Notes: generated by a model from the sequence alone, not told the origin. Shown: positions 39,011-48,215, counted from the first letter of the stretch. The stretch: DNA of 64,000 nt from Phyllobacterium endophyticum (GCF_003010935.1 NZ_PGGN01000001.1:248001-312000), one strand, 5' to 3'. Numbers and translations: made by a program.

Positions 39011-39433
39011 TCAATTGATCGATATACGTACATTCAGATTGTTGCGCGTTGCTTCCGAATAGGGACAGACGACATGCGCGGCATCGACGATCTCGCGAGC
39101 CTGTGCAGCCTCGACGCCGGGCAATGTAACGGCGAGCGCGACGTCCAGTCCGAATCCCTTGCCGTCGTCGCGCGGACCTATACCAACGGTGGCGGTGACC
39201 GCAGTTTCTTCGGACAACCTGACCTTCTTTTGCGAGGCAACGTACTTCACCGCGCCCAGGAAACAGGCCGAGTAGCCGGCGCCGAAGAGCTGCTCGGGAT
39301 TGGTGCCCTCACCGCCATTGCCGCCGAGTTCTTTCGGTGTTGAAAGAGCAACTGTGAAGCGGCCGTCCTCACTTGCGGCTCGGCCATCGCGTCCTCCGGT
39401 TGCCGTGGCTTTCGTCGCGTAAAGAATGTTCAT
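39011..39433 (-). CDS. ohr: Organic hydroperoxide resistance protein Ohr
   Basis: The 140-residue thiol peroxidase reduces fatty-acid and other organic hydroperoxides with lipoylated or dithiol partners. The two catalytic cysteines are Cys57 in YSACFLG and Cys123 in VVCPYSEA. Start MNILYATKATATGG matches the family. It is divergent from the MarR-type regulator ohrR, with one perfect palindromic operator between them. A minus-strand -35 TTGACA (39503-39508) puts the operator over the -10 region. Confidence 0.96.
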   Translation of the reverse strand: MNILYATKATATGGRDGRAASEDGRFTVALSTPKELGGNGGEGTNPEQLFGAGYSACFLGAVKYVASQKKVRLSEETAVTATVGIGPRDDGKGFGLDVALAVTLPGVEAAQAREIVDAAHVVCPYSEATRNNLNVRISIN

Positions 39434-39472
39434 TTCGTTAATCCTTGTGATCTGTCCTGAAGTTAGATTGCT

Positions 39473-39487
39473 TGCAATTTAATTGCA
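39473..39487. promoter_or_regulatory. OhrR operator between ohr and ohrR
   Basis: TGCAATTTAATTGCA is a perfect palindrome around a central T. It has the same architecture as the known OhrR box (TACAATT-N-AATTGTA). It is 40 bases upstream of the ohr start and would overlap the -10 region of the likely ohr promoter, so repression by reduced OhrR and release on Cys20 oxidation is expected. Confidence 0.8.
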
Positions 39488-39574
39488 CGATCGCCATTCC
39501 GTGTCAATGATGGAAAATTAAATGATGCACAATCCTTTTGTTCTGCTATTTTGTGTCGCTTGAAAGGATGAAAA

Positions 39575-40045
39575 ATGATCACTGATATGAAAGACTCGAA
39601 GGATTCTCTACTCGATCTGGAGAATTTCCTGTGTTTCGCAATCTATTCCACCGCCAATGCCGTGACGCGCGCCTATCAGCCGCGACTGGCGGCGCTCGGT
39701 CTTACGTACCCGCAATATCTCGTCATGGTGGTGCTCTGGGAACGTGAAAACCGGACTGTGAAAGCGATCGGCGACAAACTCAGCCTCGACTCCGGAACGC
39801 TGACGCCGTTGTTAAAACGCCTTGAGACTGCGGGTTTGATCACTCGGCGCCGCGACACGGTCGACGAGCGCCAGGTTCTGATCGCGCTCACGGAGGAAGG
39901 CCGTGCCATGCGTGAACGAGCCGAAGCCGTGCCCGCCGCCATGGGGCAGGCATTTGGTTGCACACTCGAAGAAGCAAAGGGCCTTCGCGCGGAACTTATG
40001 GCCATGCGCGACAACCTCATTGCGAGTATTGACGAAGCGCAATGA
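39575..40045 (+). CDS. ohrR: MarR-family peroxide sensor OhrR
   Basis: This 156-residue winged-helix repressor has the OhrR family signature: the reactive Cys20 in [10 protein letters not shown], then the [15 protein letters not shown] and [14 protein letters not shown] helices of the DNA-binding domain. Oxidation of the cysteine by organic hydroperoxides releases it from DNA and derepresses ohr. ATG has AAAGGATG upstream. The paired tyrosines expected to hydrogen-bond the cysteine lie in the same helix region (AIYSTANAV and RAYQPRL). Confidence 0.95.
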   Translation: MITDMKDSKDSLLDLENFLCFAIYSTANAVTRAYQPRLAALGLTYPQYLVMVVLWERENRTVKAIGDKLSLDSGTLTPLLKRLETAGLITRRRDTVDERQVLIALTEEGRAMRERAEAVPAAMGQAFGCTLEEAKGLRAELMAMRDNLIASIDEAQ

Positions 40046-40046
40046 A

Positions 40047-40070
40047 AAGGGCGCGGTTTCCCGCGCCCTT
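40047..40070 (-). terminator. Terminator between ohrR and asd
   Basis: AAGGGCGCGG and CCGCGCCCTT form a perfect 10-bp stem with loop TTTC in the 47-base gap between the convergent genes. The minus-strand side continues TTCATT, the plus side GACCTTGTTC. It likely serves both genes, with asd as the better fit. Confidence 0.7.
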
Positions 40071-40092
40071 GACCTTGTTCTGAAGTGAATGA

Positions 40093-41127
40093 TCAGGCAG
40101 CGATCTTCTTCGGCTGGATCAGACCCCGGGCAACCAGGAGTTCAGCAATCTGGATGGCGTTGAGCGCGGCACCCTTGCGCAGATTGTCTGATACGATCCA
40201 GATCGACAGGCCATTTTCTACCGTGATATCTTCGCGAATACGCGAGATATAGGTCGCATCCTCGCCAGCAGCCTCGTAGGGCGTGATATATCCGCCATCC
40301 TCATGGCGATCGATGACCAGGCAGCCGGGGGCATCGCTCAGGATTTCGCGGGCTTCCTCTGCGCTCATCGGCGTCTCAAACTCGATATTCACAGCTTCCG
40401 AATGCCCTATGAACACCGGCACGCGCACGCATGTTGCCGTCAGCTTGATCTTGGGATCGAGCATCTTCTTGGTCTCGGCGACCATCTTCCACTCTTCCTT
40501 GGTCGAGCCATCTTCCATGAAGACATCGATATGAGGGATGACGTTGAACGCGATACGCTTTGTGAACTTCTTGGCTTCTACCGGATCGGCAACAAACACC
40601 GCGCGCGATTGCTGAAAGAGTTCGTCCATGCCATCCTTCCCTGCGCCTGACACGGACTGATAAGTCGCAATGACAAGGCGCTTGATCTTCGCCTTCTCGT
40701 GCAATGGCTTGAGGGCGACGACGAGCTGCGCTGTCGAGCAATTGGGGTTGGCAATGATGTTCTTTTTGGTAAAACCGGCTATCGCATCGGGATTTACTTC
40801 GGGAACTATCAGCGGCACATTTGAATCGTAACGCCACGCGGATGAATTATCGATGACGACGCAACCCTGCGCTCCGATCTTCGGCGACCATTCCTTCGAC
40901 ACATTGCCGCCGGCTGACATCAGGCAGATATCGGTATCGGAGAAGTCGTACGTGTCAAGTGCCTTGACCTTCAGCGTCTTGTCGCCATAGGAAACCTCCG
41001 TCCCCTGTGAACGGCGCGAGGCGAGCGCAACAACTTCACTGACTGGAAAGCCGCGTTCTTCAAGTATTGTAAGCATTTCGCGGCCCACATTTCCCGTGGC
41101 GCCAACAACTGCAATTTTGAAACTCAT
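40093..41127 (-). CDS. asd: Aspartate-semialdehyde dehydrogenase
   Basis: Asd reduces aspartyl phosphate to aspartate semialdehyde, the branch point to lysine, threonine and methionine. The 344-residue protein has the NADP-binding motif VGATGNVG, the catalytic Cys130 in NPNCSTAQ, the ATYQSVSGAGKDGM loop and the ENGLSIWIVSDNLRKGAA end. It is preceded by a leader with two GC-rich hairpins and an AGGAGA ribosome-binding site. It is monocistronic here. Confidence 0.97.
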   Translation of the reverse strand: MSFKIAVVGATGNVGREMLTILEERGFPVSEVVALASRRSQGTEVSYGDKTLKVKALDTYDFSDTDICLMSAGGNVSKEWSPKIGAQGCVVIDNSSAWRYDSNVPLIVPEVNPDAIAGFTKKNIIANPNCSTAQLVVALKPLHEKAKIKRLVIATYQSVSGAGKDGMDELFQQSRAVFVADPVEAKKFTKRIAFNVIPHIDVFMEDGSTKEEWKMVAETKKMLDPKIKLTATCVRVPVFIGHSEAVNIEFETPMSAEEAREILSDAPGCLVIDRHEDGGYITPYEAAGEDATYISRIREDITVENGLSIWIVSDNLRKGAALNAIQIAELLVARGLIQPKKIAA

Positions 41128-41693
41128 CTGTAATTTTCTCCTGTCCCTCTCTGCTTACGGAAACCCGCTGGCCACTGCGGGTCTTCTCCCCGGGCCGGAC
41201 CCGGGAGGGGGCGAGCAGGCCAAGGGAAATCAGACCGTTTTGGTGGTCGTTTTCGCAGTCTGTTTGGCCGAAACAACAAGGAAAAGAGCACGCGCGCCGA
41301 TGCGACCGGCCTTGCTGCCGGAATTTCGCATAGAAAACTGCGCTACTGAATTGCACCCCATGGGGCATCTCCTTATCCGCGAGTGCTTGTACGCGCTTTC
41401 GGAAAAGAGTCAATCGGGACTTCAATTGACAAGAATATGTCGTGTTACGCACACTTTTAGACAATTGACGTAAGATGCGGGCTTTGCTTTGATCAATATA
41501 TGGTGAACACTTCGCCGGGTGAATCGCGTGGTGGATTCCGGAGGAGGTAAATCGAAGGAATTCACCGGCGCCTGGTTAACCATAGCCTATGGGCTGTGGA
41601 AATGACGAGGCGTAGTGTCGACTGCGGAGGGCATGACCGGGGGTTTGCTGTCGTGTTCTTGGCTTAACTGCTGTTTTCTGGGAGGAATTTTAA
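41128..41693. other. 566-bp divergent gap, asd / MHS transporter
   Basis: Next to asd, two tandem hairpins lie in its leader: ACCCGC/GCGGGT (41163-41182) and CCCGGG/CCCGGG (41189-41205). They might be an attenuator or pause structure. Further right, CAATTGAC occurs twice 39 bases apart (41423 and 41462), both resembling -35 elements, and TTGATCAA follows near 41491. The transporter ATG has GGGAGGAAT upstream. Short open frames in this gap lack SD or family similarity, so I call no gene here. Confidence 0.4.
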
Positions 41694-43580
41694 ATGGCAA
41701 CCACTTCTGTGGCCGACAGTCCAAGTCGGGGAATGTCGAGGGAAGAAAAGAAGGTTATCTTCGCTTCTTCGCTCGGGACCGTTTTCGAATGGTATGACTT
41801 CTATCTATATGGATCCCTGGCTGCTTTCATCGGGACCGCCTTCTTCAGCGAATATCCCGAAGCTACGCGCAACATCTTCGCGCTATTGGCCTTTGCGGCA
41901 GGTTTCCTGGTCCGGCCCTTCGGCGCCCTCGTCTTTGGACGTATCGGTGATCTGGTCGGCCGAAAATACACGTTTCTCATCACCATTCTGATCATGGGTC
42001 TTTCGACCTTTCTGGTTGGTATTCTTCCCGGTTCGGCCTCCTGGGGTATTGCAGCGCCTGTCATTCTGATAGCACTGCGCATGCTGCAAGGCCTTGCATT
42101 GGGCGGCGAATATGGCGGTGCAGCAACATACGTCGCTGAACACGCACCCAACAACAGGCGTGGTTACTACACGTCATGGATCCAAACCACGGCGACGCTG
42201 GGTCTCTTCCTTTCGCTCATCGTCATCCTCGTCATCCAGAACTGGCTCGGCAAGGAAGCATTCGCTGCGTGGGGTTGGCGTATTCCATTCATCCTGTCGT
42301 TCATCCTCCTCGGAATCTCCGTCTGGATCCGCTTGTCCTTGAGCGAATCGCCAGCGTTCCAGAGGATGAAGGAGGAAGGCAAAGGCTCGAAGGCTCCATT
42401 GTCTGAGGCTTTCGGTCAATGGAAAAACGCCAAGATCGCGCTTATTGCACTCTTCGGCCTGACCGCCGGTCAAGCCGTCGTGTGGTATAGCGGGCAGTTC
42501 TATGCGCTGTTCTTCCTGCAGAACGTGCTCAAGGTAGACGCCCAATCGGTGAACATCATGATCGCCATTGCGCTCCTGCTCGGCACCGGGTTCTTCGTTG
42601 TCTTTGGATGGTTATCTGACAAGATCGGTCGCAAGCCCATCATCATGGCAGGACTTCTGCTCGCCATTCTGACCTACTTCCCGCTGTTCAAGGCGCTGAC
42701 CTGGGCGGCTAACCCGGCACTCGCCACGGCACAGGAGAATGTTCGAGCCACCGTCACCGCCGCACCTGGCGATTGCAAGTTCCAGTTCAACCCGACTGGT
42801 ACGGCAAAGTTCACGACCTCGTGCGACATTGCCACGTCATACCTGACTCGCAATTCGGTGCCTTATGACGTTGTCGCCACCGCAGCGCCTGGAACTGTCG
42901 CTACGGTCAAGATCGGCCCGGAAACGGTAGAGTCTTACGATGCCATCGCCGCCGGAGCCGACGCAAAGGCAAAGGAAGCTGCGTTTGGTAAAGCGGTCAA
43001 CATCGCACTTCAGGACAGCGGATATCCTCTCGTCCGCGATCCGGTGAAGGTCGCAGACTCCAAGCTCGACGCTCTGGTCGCGGCCAATCCAAAGCTGGCA
43101 CTCGACGCGGCTGCTATCAGGGCCGGAGAAAAGACGGTTGTCCCGGTGGATCAGGCCATCAAGGACAAGCTTCTGACTGCAGAAGAAGCGGCAGGCGCAA
43201 CGGAGGTGCCTGTATATACGGTACCGGGCGCAGGCGCGTTCAAGATGGTTGCCGACCCGGCCGCCGTCAACTGGACGATGGTCATCGCGATCCTGTTCGT
43301 ATTGGTACTGTACGTCACGATGGTCTACGGCCCGATCGCCGCTATTCTGGTCGAGATGTTCCCGACCCGCATTCGCTACACAGGCATGTCCTTGCCATAT
43401 CACATCGGCAATGGCTGGTTCGGAGGTCTGTTACCAGCAACTGTTTTTGCTATGAGCGCGTTCAAGGGCGATATTTACTATGGCCTGTGGTATCCGATCG
43501 TCATTGCAGCCATGACCCTGATCATTGGTCTTATCTTCGTCCGCGAGACGAAGGGGACCGACCTCCACGAAGTCAAGTGA
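41694..43580 (+). CDS. MHS-family MFS transporter with a large periplasmic insertion
   Basis: This 628-residue transporter belongs to the metabolite:H+ symporter family (ProP/KgtP/ShiA group): GTVFEWYDFYLYG at TM1, FGRIGDLVGRKYTF after TM2, RMLQGLALGGEYGGA in TM4 and WRIPFILS in TM6. It has 12 hydrophobic helices, but residues about 337-523 form an Ala/Asp/Val-rich hydrophilic segment between TM9 and TM10, a periplasmic loop. Without it the protein would be about 441 residues, the normal family length. Two cysteines near the start of the insert (DCKF and TSCD) could form a disulfide. Substrate is unknown; an organic acid or betaine is likely by family. The SD GGGAGG is strong. Confidence 0.88.
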   Translation: MATTSVADSPSRGMSREEKKVIFASSLGTVFEWYDFYLYGSLAAFIGTAFFSEYPEATRNIFALLAFAAGFLVRPFGALVFGRIGDLVGRKYTFLITILIMGLSTFLVGILPGSASWGIAAPVILIALRMLQGLALGGEYGGAATYVAEHAPNNRRGYYTSWIQTTATLGLFLSLIVILVIQNWLGKEAFAAWGWRIPFILSFILLGISVWIRLSLSESPAFQRMKEEGKGSKAPLSEAFGQWKNAKIALIALFGLTAGQAVVWYSGQFYALFFLQNVLKVDAQSVNIMIAIALLLGTGFFVVFGWLSDKIGRKPIIMAGLLLAILTYFPLFKALTWAANPALATAQENVRATVTAAPGDCKFQFNPTGTAKFTTSCDIATSYLTRNSVPYDVVATAAPGTVATVKIGPETVESYDAIAAGADAKAKEAAFGKAVNIALQDSGYPLVRDPVKVADSKLDALVAANPKLALDAAAIRAGEKTVVPVDQAIKDKLLTAEEAAGATEVPVYTVPGAGAFKMVADPAAVNWTMVIAILFVLVLYVTMVYGPIAAILVEMFPTRIRYTGMSLPYHIGNGWFGGLLPATVFAMSAFKGDIYYGLWYPIVIAAMTLIIGLIFVRETKGTDLHEVK

Positions 43581-43595
43581 TGCATCATCGATGAA

Positions 43596-43627
43596 AAGGC
43601 CCGGCACGAGAGATCGTGCCGGGCCTT
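43596..43627. terminator. Bidirectional terminator, MHS transporter / leuB
   Basis: AAGGCCCGGCACGA and TCGTGCCGGGCCTT form a perfect 14-bp stem with loop GAGA between two convergent genes. The minus-strand side is followed by TTCATCG, the plus side by CGCTTGTAG. A stem this stable probably ends both transcripts. Confidence 0.8.
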
Positions 43628-43648
43628 CGCTTGTAGGGTTTCGTGATC

Positions 43649-44761
43649 CTATGCCGCTAGCGCTCTGAACTTTGCGAGAATCGCATCGCCCATCTCGGCA
43701 GTACCGATCCTGGTCTTGCCTTCGGCCATGATGTCGGCCGTGCGAAGGCCGTCATCCAATACACCCGCCACCGCAGATTCCAGCCTGTCGGCTTCAGCGA
43801 TCATGTTGAAGGAATAGCGCAGGCACATCGCGAACGATGCAATCATGGCTATTGGATTGGCAGTGCCTGTCCCGGCTATATCAGGTGCCGAGCCATGAAC
43901 CGGCTCGTACAGCGCCTTGCGCTTGCCGGTCTTGGCATCAGGCGCACCAAGCGAAGCGGAGGGCAGCATGCCAAGCGAACCCGTAAGCATTGCCGCAATA
44001 TCCGAAAGCATGTCACCGAACAGATTGTCCGTGACGATGACGTCGAATTGTTTCGGCCAGCGCACGAGTTGCATGCCTCCCGCATCGGCCAGCATATGTT
44101 CGAGTTTTACGTCGGAATACTTCGTCTTGTGGGTGGCAGTTACGACTTCATTCCATAGAACGCCCGACTTCATGACGTTGCGCTTTTCCATCGACGTCAC
44201 TTTATTGCCGCGCGTGCGCGCCAGCTCAAAGGCTACGCCGGAAATTCGTTCGATCTCGTAGGTGTCGTAGACCTGCGTGTCGATACCGCGCTTCTGGCCG
44301 TTGCCGAGATCGCGGATTTCCTTTGGCTCACCAAAATAGACCCCGCCGGTCAACTCACGGACAATAAGGATATCGAGGCCTTCGACGATTTCTTTCTTCA
44401 AGGATGAGGAATCTGCAAGTGCCGGATAGCAGATCGCCGGACGCAGGTTGGCGAAAAGCTCCATATCCTTGCGCAGGCGCAAAAGCCCCGCTTCCGGACG
44501 CACGTCGTAGGGAACACTATCCCACTTCGGTCCGCCAACGGCGCCAAAAAGCACAGCGTCGGCAGCCAATGCCTTGGCCATATCAGCTTCGGAGATTGCC
44601 GCGCCATGCGCGTCGTAGGCGGACCCGCCTACCAGGCCCTCATCCAGCACGAACTCGCTCTTCAATTCCGAATTCATGTAGCCAATGATCTTACGGACTT
44701 CCGCCATTGCCTCAGGCCCGATGCCATCGCCCGGAAGAAGAAGAAGCTTTTTAGATGCCAT
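43649..44761 (-). CDS. leuB: 3-isopropylmalate dehydrogenase
   Basis: LeuB oxidatively decarboxylates 3-isopropylmalate in leucine synthesis. The 370-residue protein has [12 protein letters not shown] at the N-terminus, the [14 protein letters not shown] substrate segment, and the [20 protein letters not shown] metal and NAD block. The start [11 protein letters not shown] is used; 11 extra codons upstream lack family similarity, and GCGAGG lies before this ATG. leuD is 73 bases upstream on the same strand with a terminator between, so the two may be separate units. leuC is not in the window. Confidence 0.96.
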   Translation of the reverse strand: MASKKLLLLPGDGIGPEAMAEVRKIIGYMNSELKSEFVLDEGLVGGSAYDAHGAAISEADMAKALAADAVLFGAVGGPKWDSVPYDVRPEAGLLRLRKDMELFANLRPAICYPALADSSSLKKEIVEGLDILIVRELTGGVYFGEPKEIRDLGNGQKRGIDTQVYDTYEIERISGVAFELARTRGNKVTSMEKRNVMKSGVLWNEVVTATHKTKYSDVKLEHMLADAGGMQLVRWPKQFDVIVTDNLFGDMLSDIAAMLTGSLGMLPSASLGAPDAKTGKRKALYEPVHGSAPDIAGTGTANPIAMIASFAMCLRYSFNMIAEADRLESAVAGVLDDGLRTADIMAEGKTRIGTAEMGDAILAKFRALAA

Positions 44762-44792
44762 TTGGAAACCTCGCTTTGCAGAATGACGCAGC

Positions 44793-44816
44793 AAAAAGCC
44801 CGGAAGACCGGGCTTT
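44793..44816 (-). terminator. Rho-independent terminator of leuD
   Basis: AAAGCCCGG and CCGGGCTTT pair in a 9-bp stem with loop AAGA; on the minus strand the stem is followed by further T residues (TTGC). It lies 18 bases after the leuD stop and upstream of leuB, so it may limit read-through into leuB. Confidence 0.78.
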
Positions 44817-44834
44817 CAAGTTCAGATAATTGGT

Positions 44835-45440
44835 TCAGGCCCAGGGCCGCTTTTCAGCATTCGATGCTTCGAAAGCGTCGATCTTGGTCGCCTTTTCCAT
44901 CGTCAGCCCGATATCGTCGAGACCGTTGAGCATGCAATAACGACGGAATTCGTCTAGCTCGAACGTGATCGTTCCGCCATCCGGCCCCTTGATGGTCATT
45001 TCCTCCAGGTCGATGGATATGGTCGCGTTGGCGCCGCGCTGTGCATCATCCATCAGCTTGTCTAGATCGTCCTGGCTGACACGGATGGGCAGGATGCCGT
45101 TCTTGAAGCAGTTATTGTAGAAAATATCCGCGAAACTGGTCGAAATCACACAGCGAATGCCGAAATCAAGAAGAGCCCATGGCGCGTGCTCACGGCTTGA
45201 GCCGCAGCCGAAATTATCACCGGCAACAAGGATCTGCGCCTTACGATAGGCCGGTTTGTTGAGCACGAAATCCGGGTTCTCAGTTCCATCCTCATTGTAG
45301 CGCATTTCGGCAAATAGGCCCGTGCCAAGGCCGGTGCGCTTGATCGTCTTCAGATAGTCCTTCGGGATGATCATGTCCGTGTCGACATTGATGATCGGCA
45401 GCGGAGCGGCGACGCCGGTGAGCTTGGTGAACTTGTCCAT
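44835..45440 (-). CDS. leuD: 3-isopropylmalate dehydratase small subunit
   Basis: The 201-residue LeuD is the swivel subunit of isopropylmalate isomerase and pairs with the iron-sulfur subunit LeuC. Family blocks are [14 protein letters not shown], the swivel-loop motif [17 protein letters not shown], and [16 protein letters not shown]. Length is that of the leucine enzyme of proteobacteria (about 200). LeuC must be encoded elsewhere. Start MDKFTKLTG is unambiguous. Confidence 0.96.
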   Translation of the reverse strand: MDKFTKLTGVAAPLPIINVDTDMIIPKDYLKTIKRTGLGTGLFAEMRYNEDGTENPDFVLNKPAYRKAQILVAGDNFGCGSSREHAPWALLDFGIRCVISTSFADIFYNNCFKNGILPIRVSQDDLDKLMDDAQRGANATISIDLEEMTIKGPDGGTITFELDEFRRYCMLNGLDDIGLTMEKATKIDAFEASNAEKRPWA

Positions 45441-45598
45441 GATATCTGCCTGTAGATATAGGGAAATGACTTTGCGTCACGCTTTACACCAGCTTTGGCT
45501 TTAATCAAAGCCTTTCCCCTGTGGCACTTTGAGCGCCCGGTCCGGAGCTCTTCCGGATTGCTCTTGTCTTGTTTGCGCGATCGGGGCAAATAGTTGGA

Positions 45599-46471
45599 AT
45601 GGAGAAGAATGTTCGTGTCCGCCGGTCCGTGCTGTATGTTCCCGCATCCAGCAAGAGGGCTCTCGCGAAAATCGCATCGCTGAATGCCGATGTCGTCATT
45701 TTCGACCTTGAAGATGCCGTTGCGCCCGAAGTGAAGGAAGATGCGCGTGAGACGCTGCGCGAGTATTTTCGCGCTTTTCCGCGGGGCAAGGCAGAACGCA
45801 TTATTCGGATCAATAACCTTAACGGTGAATGGGGCGCAGAGGACTTCCTGGCGGCTCGAGCCTGCAACCCAAACGCCATTCTGTTACCGAAGGTCGAGAC
45901 ACCTCAGGAGATAACCGGAGTTGCCGAGATTCTCGATGAAACGGACGCTTCCGAAGGAGTTCGCCTCTGGGCTATGATCGAAACCCCGCGCGGCATCCTC
46001 AATGCAGGCGAGATCGCCGAGCTTGGCTTGCGGTCGACAGCCCGGCTCGATTGTTTTGTCCTGGGAACCAATGACATTGCCAGGGAGACCGGTACAAAAA
46101 GCCGGGCATATCTGGCGCCGTGGCTTATGCAAGTCCTCCTGTGCGCCAGAGCAGGGAGGCTCGACGTCATCGACGGGGTATACAACGACTTCGCCGACAT
46201 GGACGGCTTTGTTGCTGAATGCGGAGAGGCGGCGCGAATGGGCTTTGACGGCAAGTCCTTGATACACCCCACGCAGATTGAAACTGCAAACTCCGCGTTC
46301 TTCCCTGACGCAGCAAGTGTTGTCACTGCCCGTTCCATTGTCGAGGCCTTCGCCGCCCCCGAAAACGTCAACAGGGGGGCAATTTCACTGGACGGCAGAA
46401 TGGTGGAACGCCTGCATCTGGAAAGTGCGAAAATGCTTTTGGCAAAGTTTGACCTGATCGGCGAAAAGTGA
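45599..46471 (+). CDS. HpcH/HpaI aldolase, CitE-like (malyl-CoA or citramalyl-CoA lyase type)
   Basis: The 290-residue protein belongs to the CitE/HpcH family of class II Mg-dependent lyases. It has RRSVLYVPASSKRALAK at the N-terminus, VIFDLEDAVAPE with the metal-site acids, and the arginine segment RIIRINN. Further blocks are LPKVETPQEI and MIETPRGILN. Reaction is cleavage of a malyl-CoA-type substrate; which one is not decided by sequence. No citrate lyase alpha or gamma gene is near, so it is not part of citrate lyase. ATG at 45599 is chosen over a TTG ten codons earlier. It is divergent from leuD. Confidence 0.85.
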   Translation: MEKNVRVRRSVLYVPASSKRALAKIASLNADVVIFDLEDAVAPEVKEDARETLREYFRAFPRGKAERIIRINNLNGEWGAEDFLAARACNPNAILLPKVETPQEITGVAEILDETDASEGVRLWAMIETPRGILNAGEIAELGLRSTARLDCFVLGTNDIARETGTKSRAYLAPWLMQVLLCARAGRLDVIDGVYNDFADMDGFVAECGEAARMGFDGKSLIHPTQIETANSAFFPDAASVVTARSIVEAFAAPENVNRGAISLDGRMVERLHLESAKMLLAKFDLIGEK

Positions 46472-46515
46472 AATAGGATTTGCCGGTTTTGGCATAGCTC
46501 GGAAAGTAACTACAG

Positions 46516-46722
46516 ATGAAGTTGTACCGGTTTTTAACGGGTCCTGATGACGCAAGCTTCTGTCATAAGGTAACAGCGGCCATAAACAAGGGCTGGCATA
46601 TCTATGGTTCACCCACTTACGCTTTCAACTCCGCTACCGGCGCCATGCAATGCGGTCAGGCTGTCGTCAAGGATGTCGAAGGTGTGGACTATGAGCCGGG
46701 TATCAGATTAAGCAGCTTCTAG
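46516..46722 (+). CDS. DUF1737 family small protein
   Basis: This 68-residue protein matches DUF1737: MKLYRFLTGPDDASFC at the start, then KVTAAINKGWHIYGSPTY and the AMQCGQAV strand. The family is a small soluble domain of unknown function, found alone in many proteobacteria. It sits 44 bases after the CitE-like gene and may be cotranscribed with it. It converges with the metallopeptidase gene. Confidence 0.82.
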   Translation: MKLYRFLTGPDDASFCHKVTAAINKGWHIYGSPTYAFNSATGAMQCGQAVVKDVEGVDYEPGIRLSSF

Positions 46723-46723
46723 C

Positions 46724-47149
46724 CTATTCCGCGCTCGCTTCTATACGCTCCATGTCCTCGTCAGAGAGGCCAAAATGATGGCCGATTTCGTGTATGAGGA
46801 CGTGCGAGACGACGTCTCCTAGCGCTTCCTCGTATTCAGCCCAATAATCAAGGACGGCGCGGCGATATATCGTGATTCGATTGGGTCGCTCGCCGGTTTG
46901 CAGAGAAAAACGCTCGCCAATCCCTATTCCCTCGAAAAGACCAAGCAAGTCGAAAGGCGACTCGAGCCCCATATCTTCGATGATCTGGTCTTCCGGAAAC
47001 TCCGAGACCTGAATCGTGATATCGCCGCACAAGGCGCGAAACGTCTCAGGCAGATGGGCGTAAGCCTCGATTGCCAGTGATTCGATCTCGCCGAGCGATG
47101 GTGACAGCCGATTGGCCCAGTCAGCGGTTTGATTACTTCTGGCCATCAT
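46724..47149 (-). CDS. Zincin-like metallopeptidase family protein
   Basis: The 141-residue protein ends with a minimal zinc-peptidase motif HEIGHHFGLSDED (His120, Glu121, His124, Asp130). This HExxHxxGxxD arrangement defines the zincin-like DUF1025-type small family. It has no signal peptide. Biological role is unknown. ATG at 47149 is chosen because GAGGAG lies six bases upstream; a TTG directly before and an ATG directly after are alternatives. Confidence 0.85.
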   Translation of the reverse strand: MMARSNQTADWANRLSPSLGEIESLAIEAYAHLPETFRALCGDITIQVSEFPEDQIIEDMGLESPFDLLGLFEGIGIGERFSLQTGERPNRITIYRRAVLDYWAEYEEALGDVVSHVLIHEIGHHFGLSDEDMERIEASAE

Positions 47150-47284
47150 CAACTCCTCAAGAGAATTCTGGCTTCATATAGGTCCTTTGAAGAGTTGATG
47201 CGAGTGGATCGTCACCCGAAACCTCCGAGCGGTCATGTCGCATAAACCAACCATTTGTGCAGAAGAGCGCGTCAGGTTCGAGGC

Positions 47285-47479
47285 TCAGTCCTCGATTGCG
47301 CGTGCCTCGGAAGGAAGCATGATAGGGATGCCGTCCCGCACAGGATAGGCGAGCCGCGCGGATTTTGAAATGAGCTCTTGCCGCTGCGGATCATATGAGA
47401 GCGTGCCCTTGGTCAGCGGGCAAACAAGGAGCTCAAGCAGTTTGCGATCAATCGCTGTATCGGGTTTATCGTCGGTCAT
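47285..47479 (-). CDS. Trm112 family protein
   Basis: This 64-residue protein has the core [17 protein letters not shown], then [26 protein letters not shown]. In eukaryotes Trm112 activates several methyltransferases; bacterial forms (YcaR type) are uncharacterised or linked to lipid-A genes. The bacterial zinc-site cysteines are reduced here to one (VCP). GGAGG lies ten bases before ATG. It is the last gene of the unit cnoX-Lon-N-Trm112. Confidence 0.88.
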   Translation of the reverse strand: MTDDKPDTAIDRKLLELLVCPLTKGTLSYDPQRQELISKSARLAYPVRDGIPIMLPSEARAIED

Positions 47480-47500
47480 TATGCAGTCCCTCCAAAGCCG

Positions 47501-48163
47501 TCACTGCAGACTGCCTTCATAATCGTCCTGATCCTTGGCCAGAGCGATTTCGGTGATGGCGATCAGCGTTTCAGCCCTCGTCTTCAAATCCGCAGCCTCG
47601 AGCAAGGCCTGTTTTTCGGCAGCGCCAAAGGGCGACATCATGGCCAATGCGTTCACCAATGTCTCGTTGCCGGCCCGGGAAATGCCATCCCAGTCTGCCT
47701 CGAGGTCATTCGCGTCGAGATAGGCCCGGAACACACGCAACAGCGCGACGCGGTCAACGTCTGAATCGTCCGCTTCGTCGAGGTCTGCGCGCAGAGGCGC
47801 AATTTTGCACTGGCGGAAGGGAGTGCGCGTCGCAAGTTCCTTGACCACCCGAAAGCGGCAAATGCCCTGAAGCGTGATTAGCAAACGGCCATCGCCGGTT
47901 TCGGCAAAGGAGGTTATCCGCCCAAGGCAACCTATTTCGCAAAGCTCCGCGCCAGACTCGTCATCCTGGTCGAGACGCGGCTGGATCATGCCGATGACGC
48001 GCTTGCCACTGAGCGCCGCGTCTACCATGGCAAGGTAGCGCAGTTCGAAAATGTTGAGCGGCAATTGTCCGCCAGGAAGCAGCAGCGCACCCGACAGCGG
48101 AAAGATCGGCACGCTCTCGGGTATATCGCTCAGCGTCCGATAACGAACATTTCCGGCTTGCAT
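47501..48163 (-). CDS. Lon N-terminal (substrate-binding) domain protein
   Basis: This 220-residue protein is a stand-alone Lon-N (PUA-like) domain: VPIFPLSGALLLPGGQLPLNIFELRYLAM at the start, IGCLGRITSFAETGDGRLLITLQGICRF in the middle. It lacks the AAA and protease parts of Lon, as expected of this family. It may bind unfolded protein and hand it to a chaperone or protease. Its place 52 bases behind a CnoX-type chaperone supports a protein-quality role. The SD is GGAGGAAG. Confidence 0.9.
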   Translation of the reverse strand: MQAGNVRYRTLSDIPESVPIFPLSGALLLPGGQLPLNIFELRYLAMVDAALSGKRVIGMIQPRLDQDDESGAELCEIGCLGRITSFAETGDGRLLITLQGICRFRVVKELATRTPFRQCKIAPLRADLDEADDSDVDRVALLRVFRAYLDANDLEADWDGISRAGNETLVNALAMMSPFGAAEKQALLEAADLKTRAETLIAITEIALAKDQDDYEGSLQ

Positions 48164-48215
48164 TACTTCCTCCGGCCCGAAGAATCGGGGTGGCCGTTAG
48201 TGTGCCTGGTTTCTC

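Noticed and set aside
41128-41300. Lysine riboswitch upstream of asd
   Set aside because: Two simple hairpins only; the five-helix junction and the conserved loop motifs are not visible.
41096-41473. 125-codon plus-strand frame across the asd start and leader
   Set aside because: Starts inside asd on the other strand, no SD or motif.
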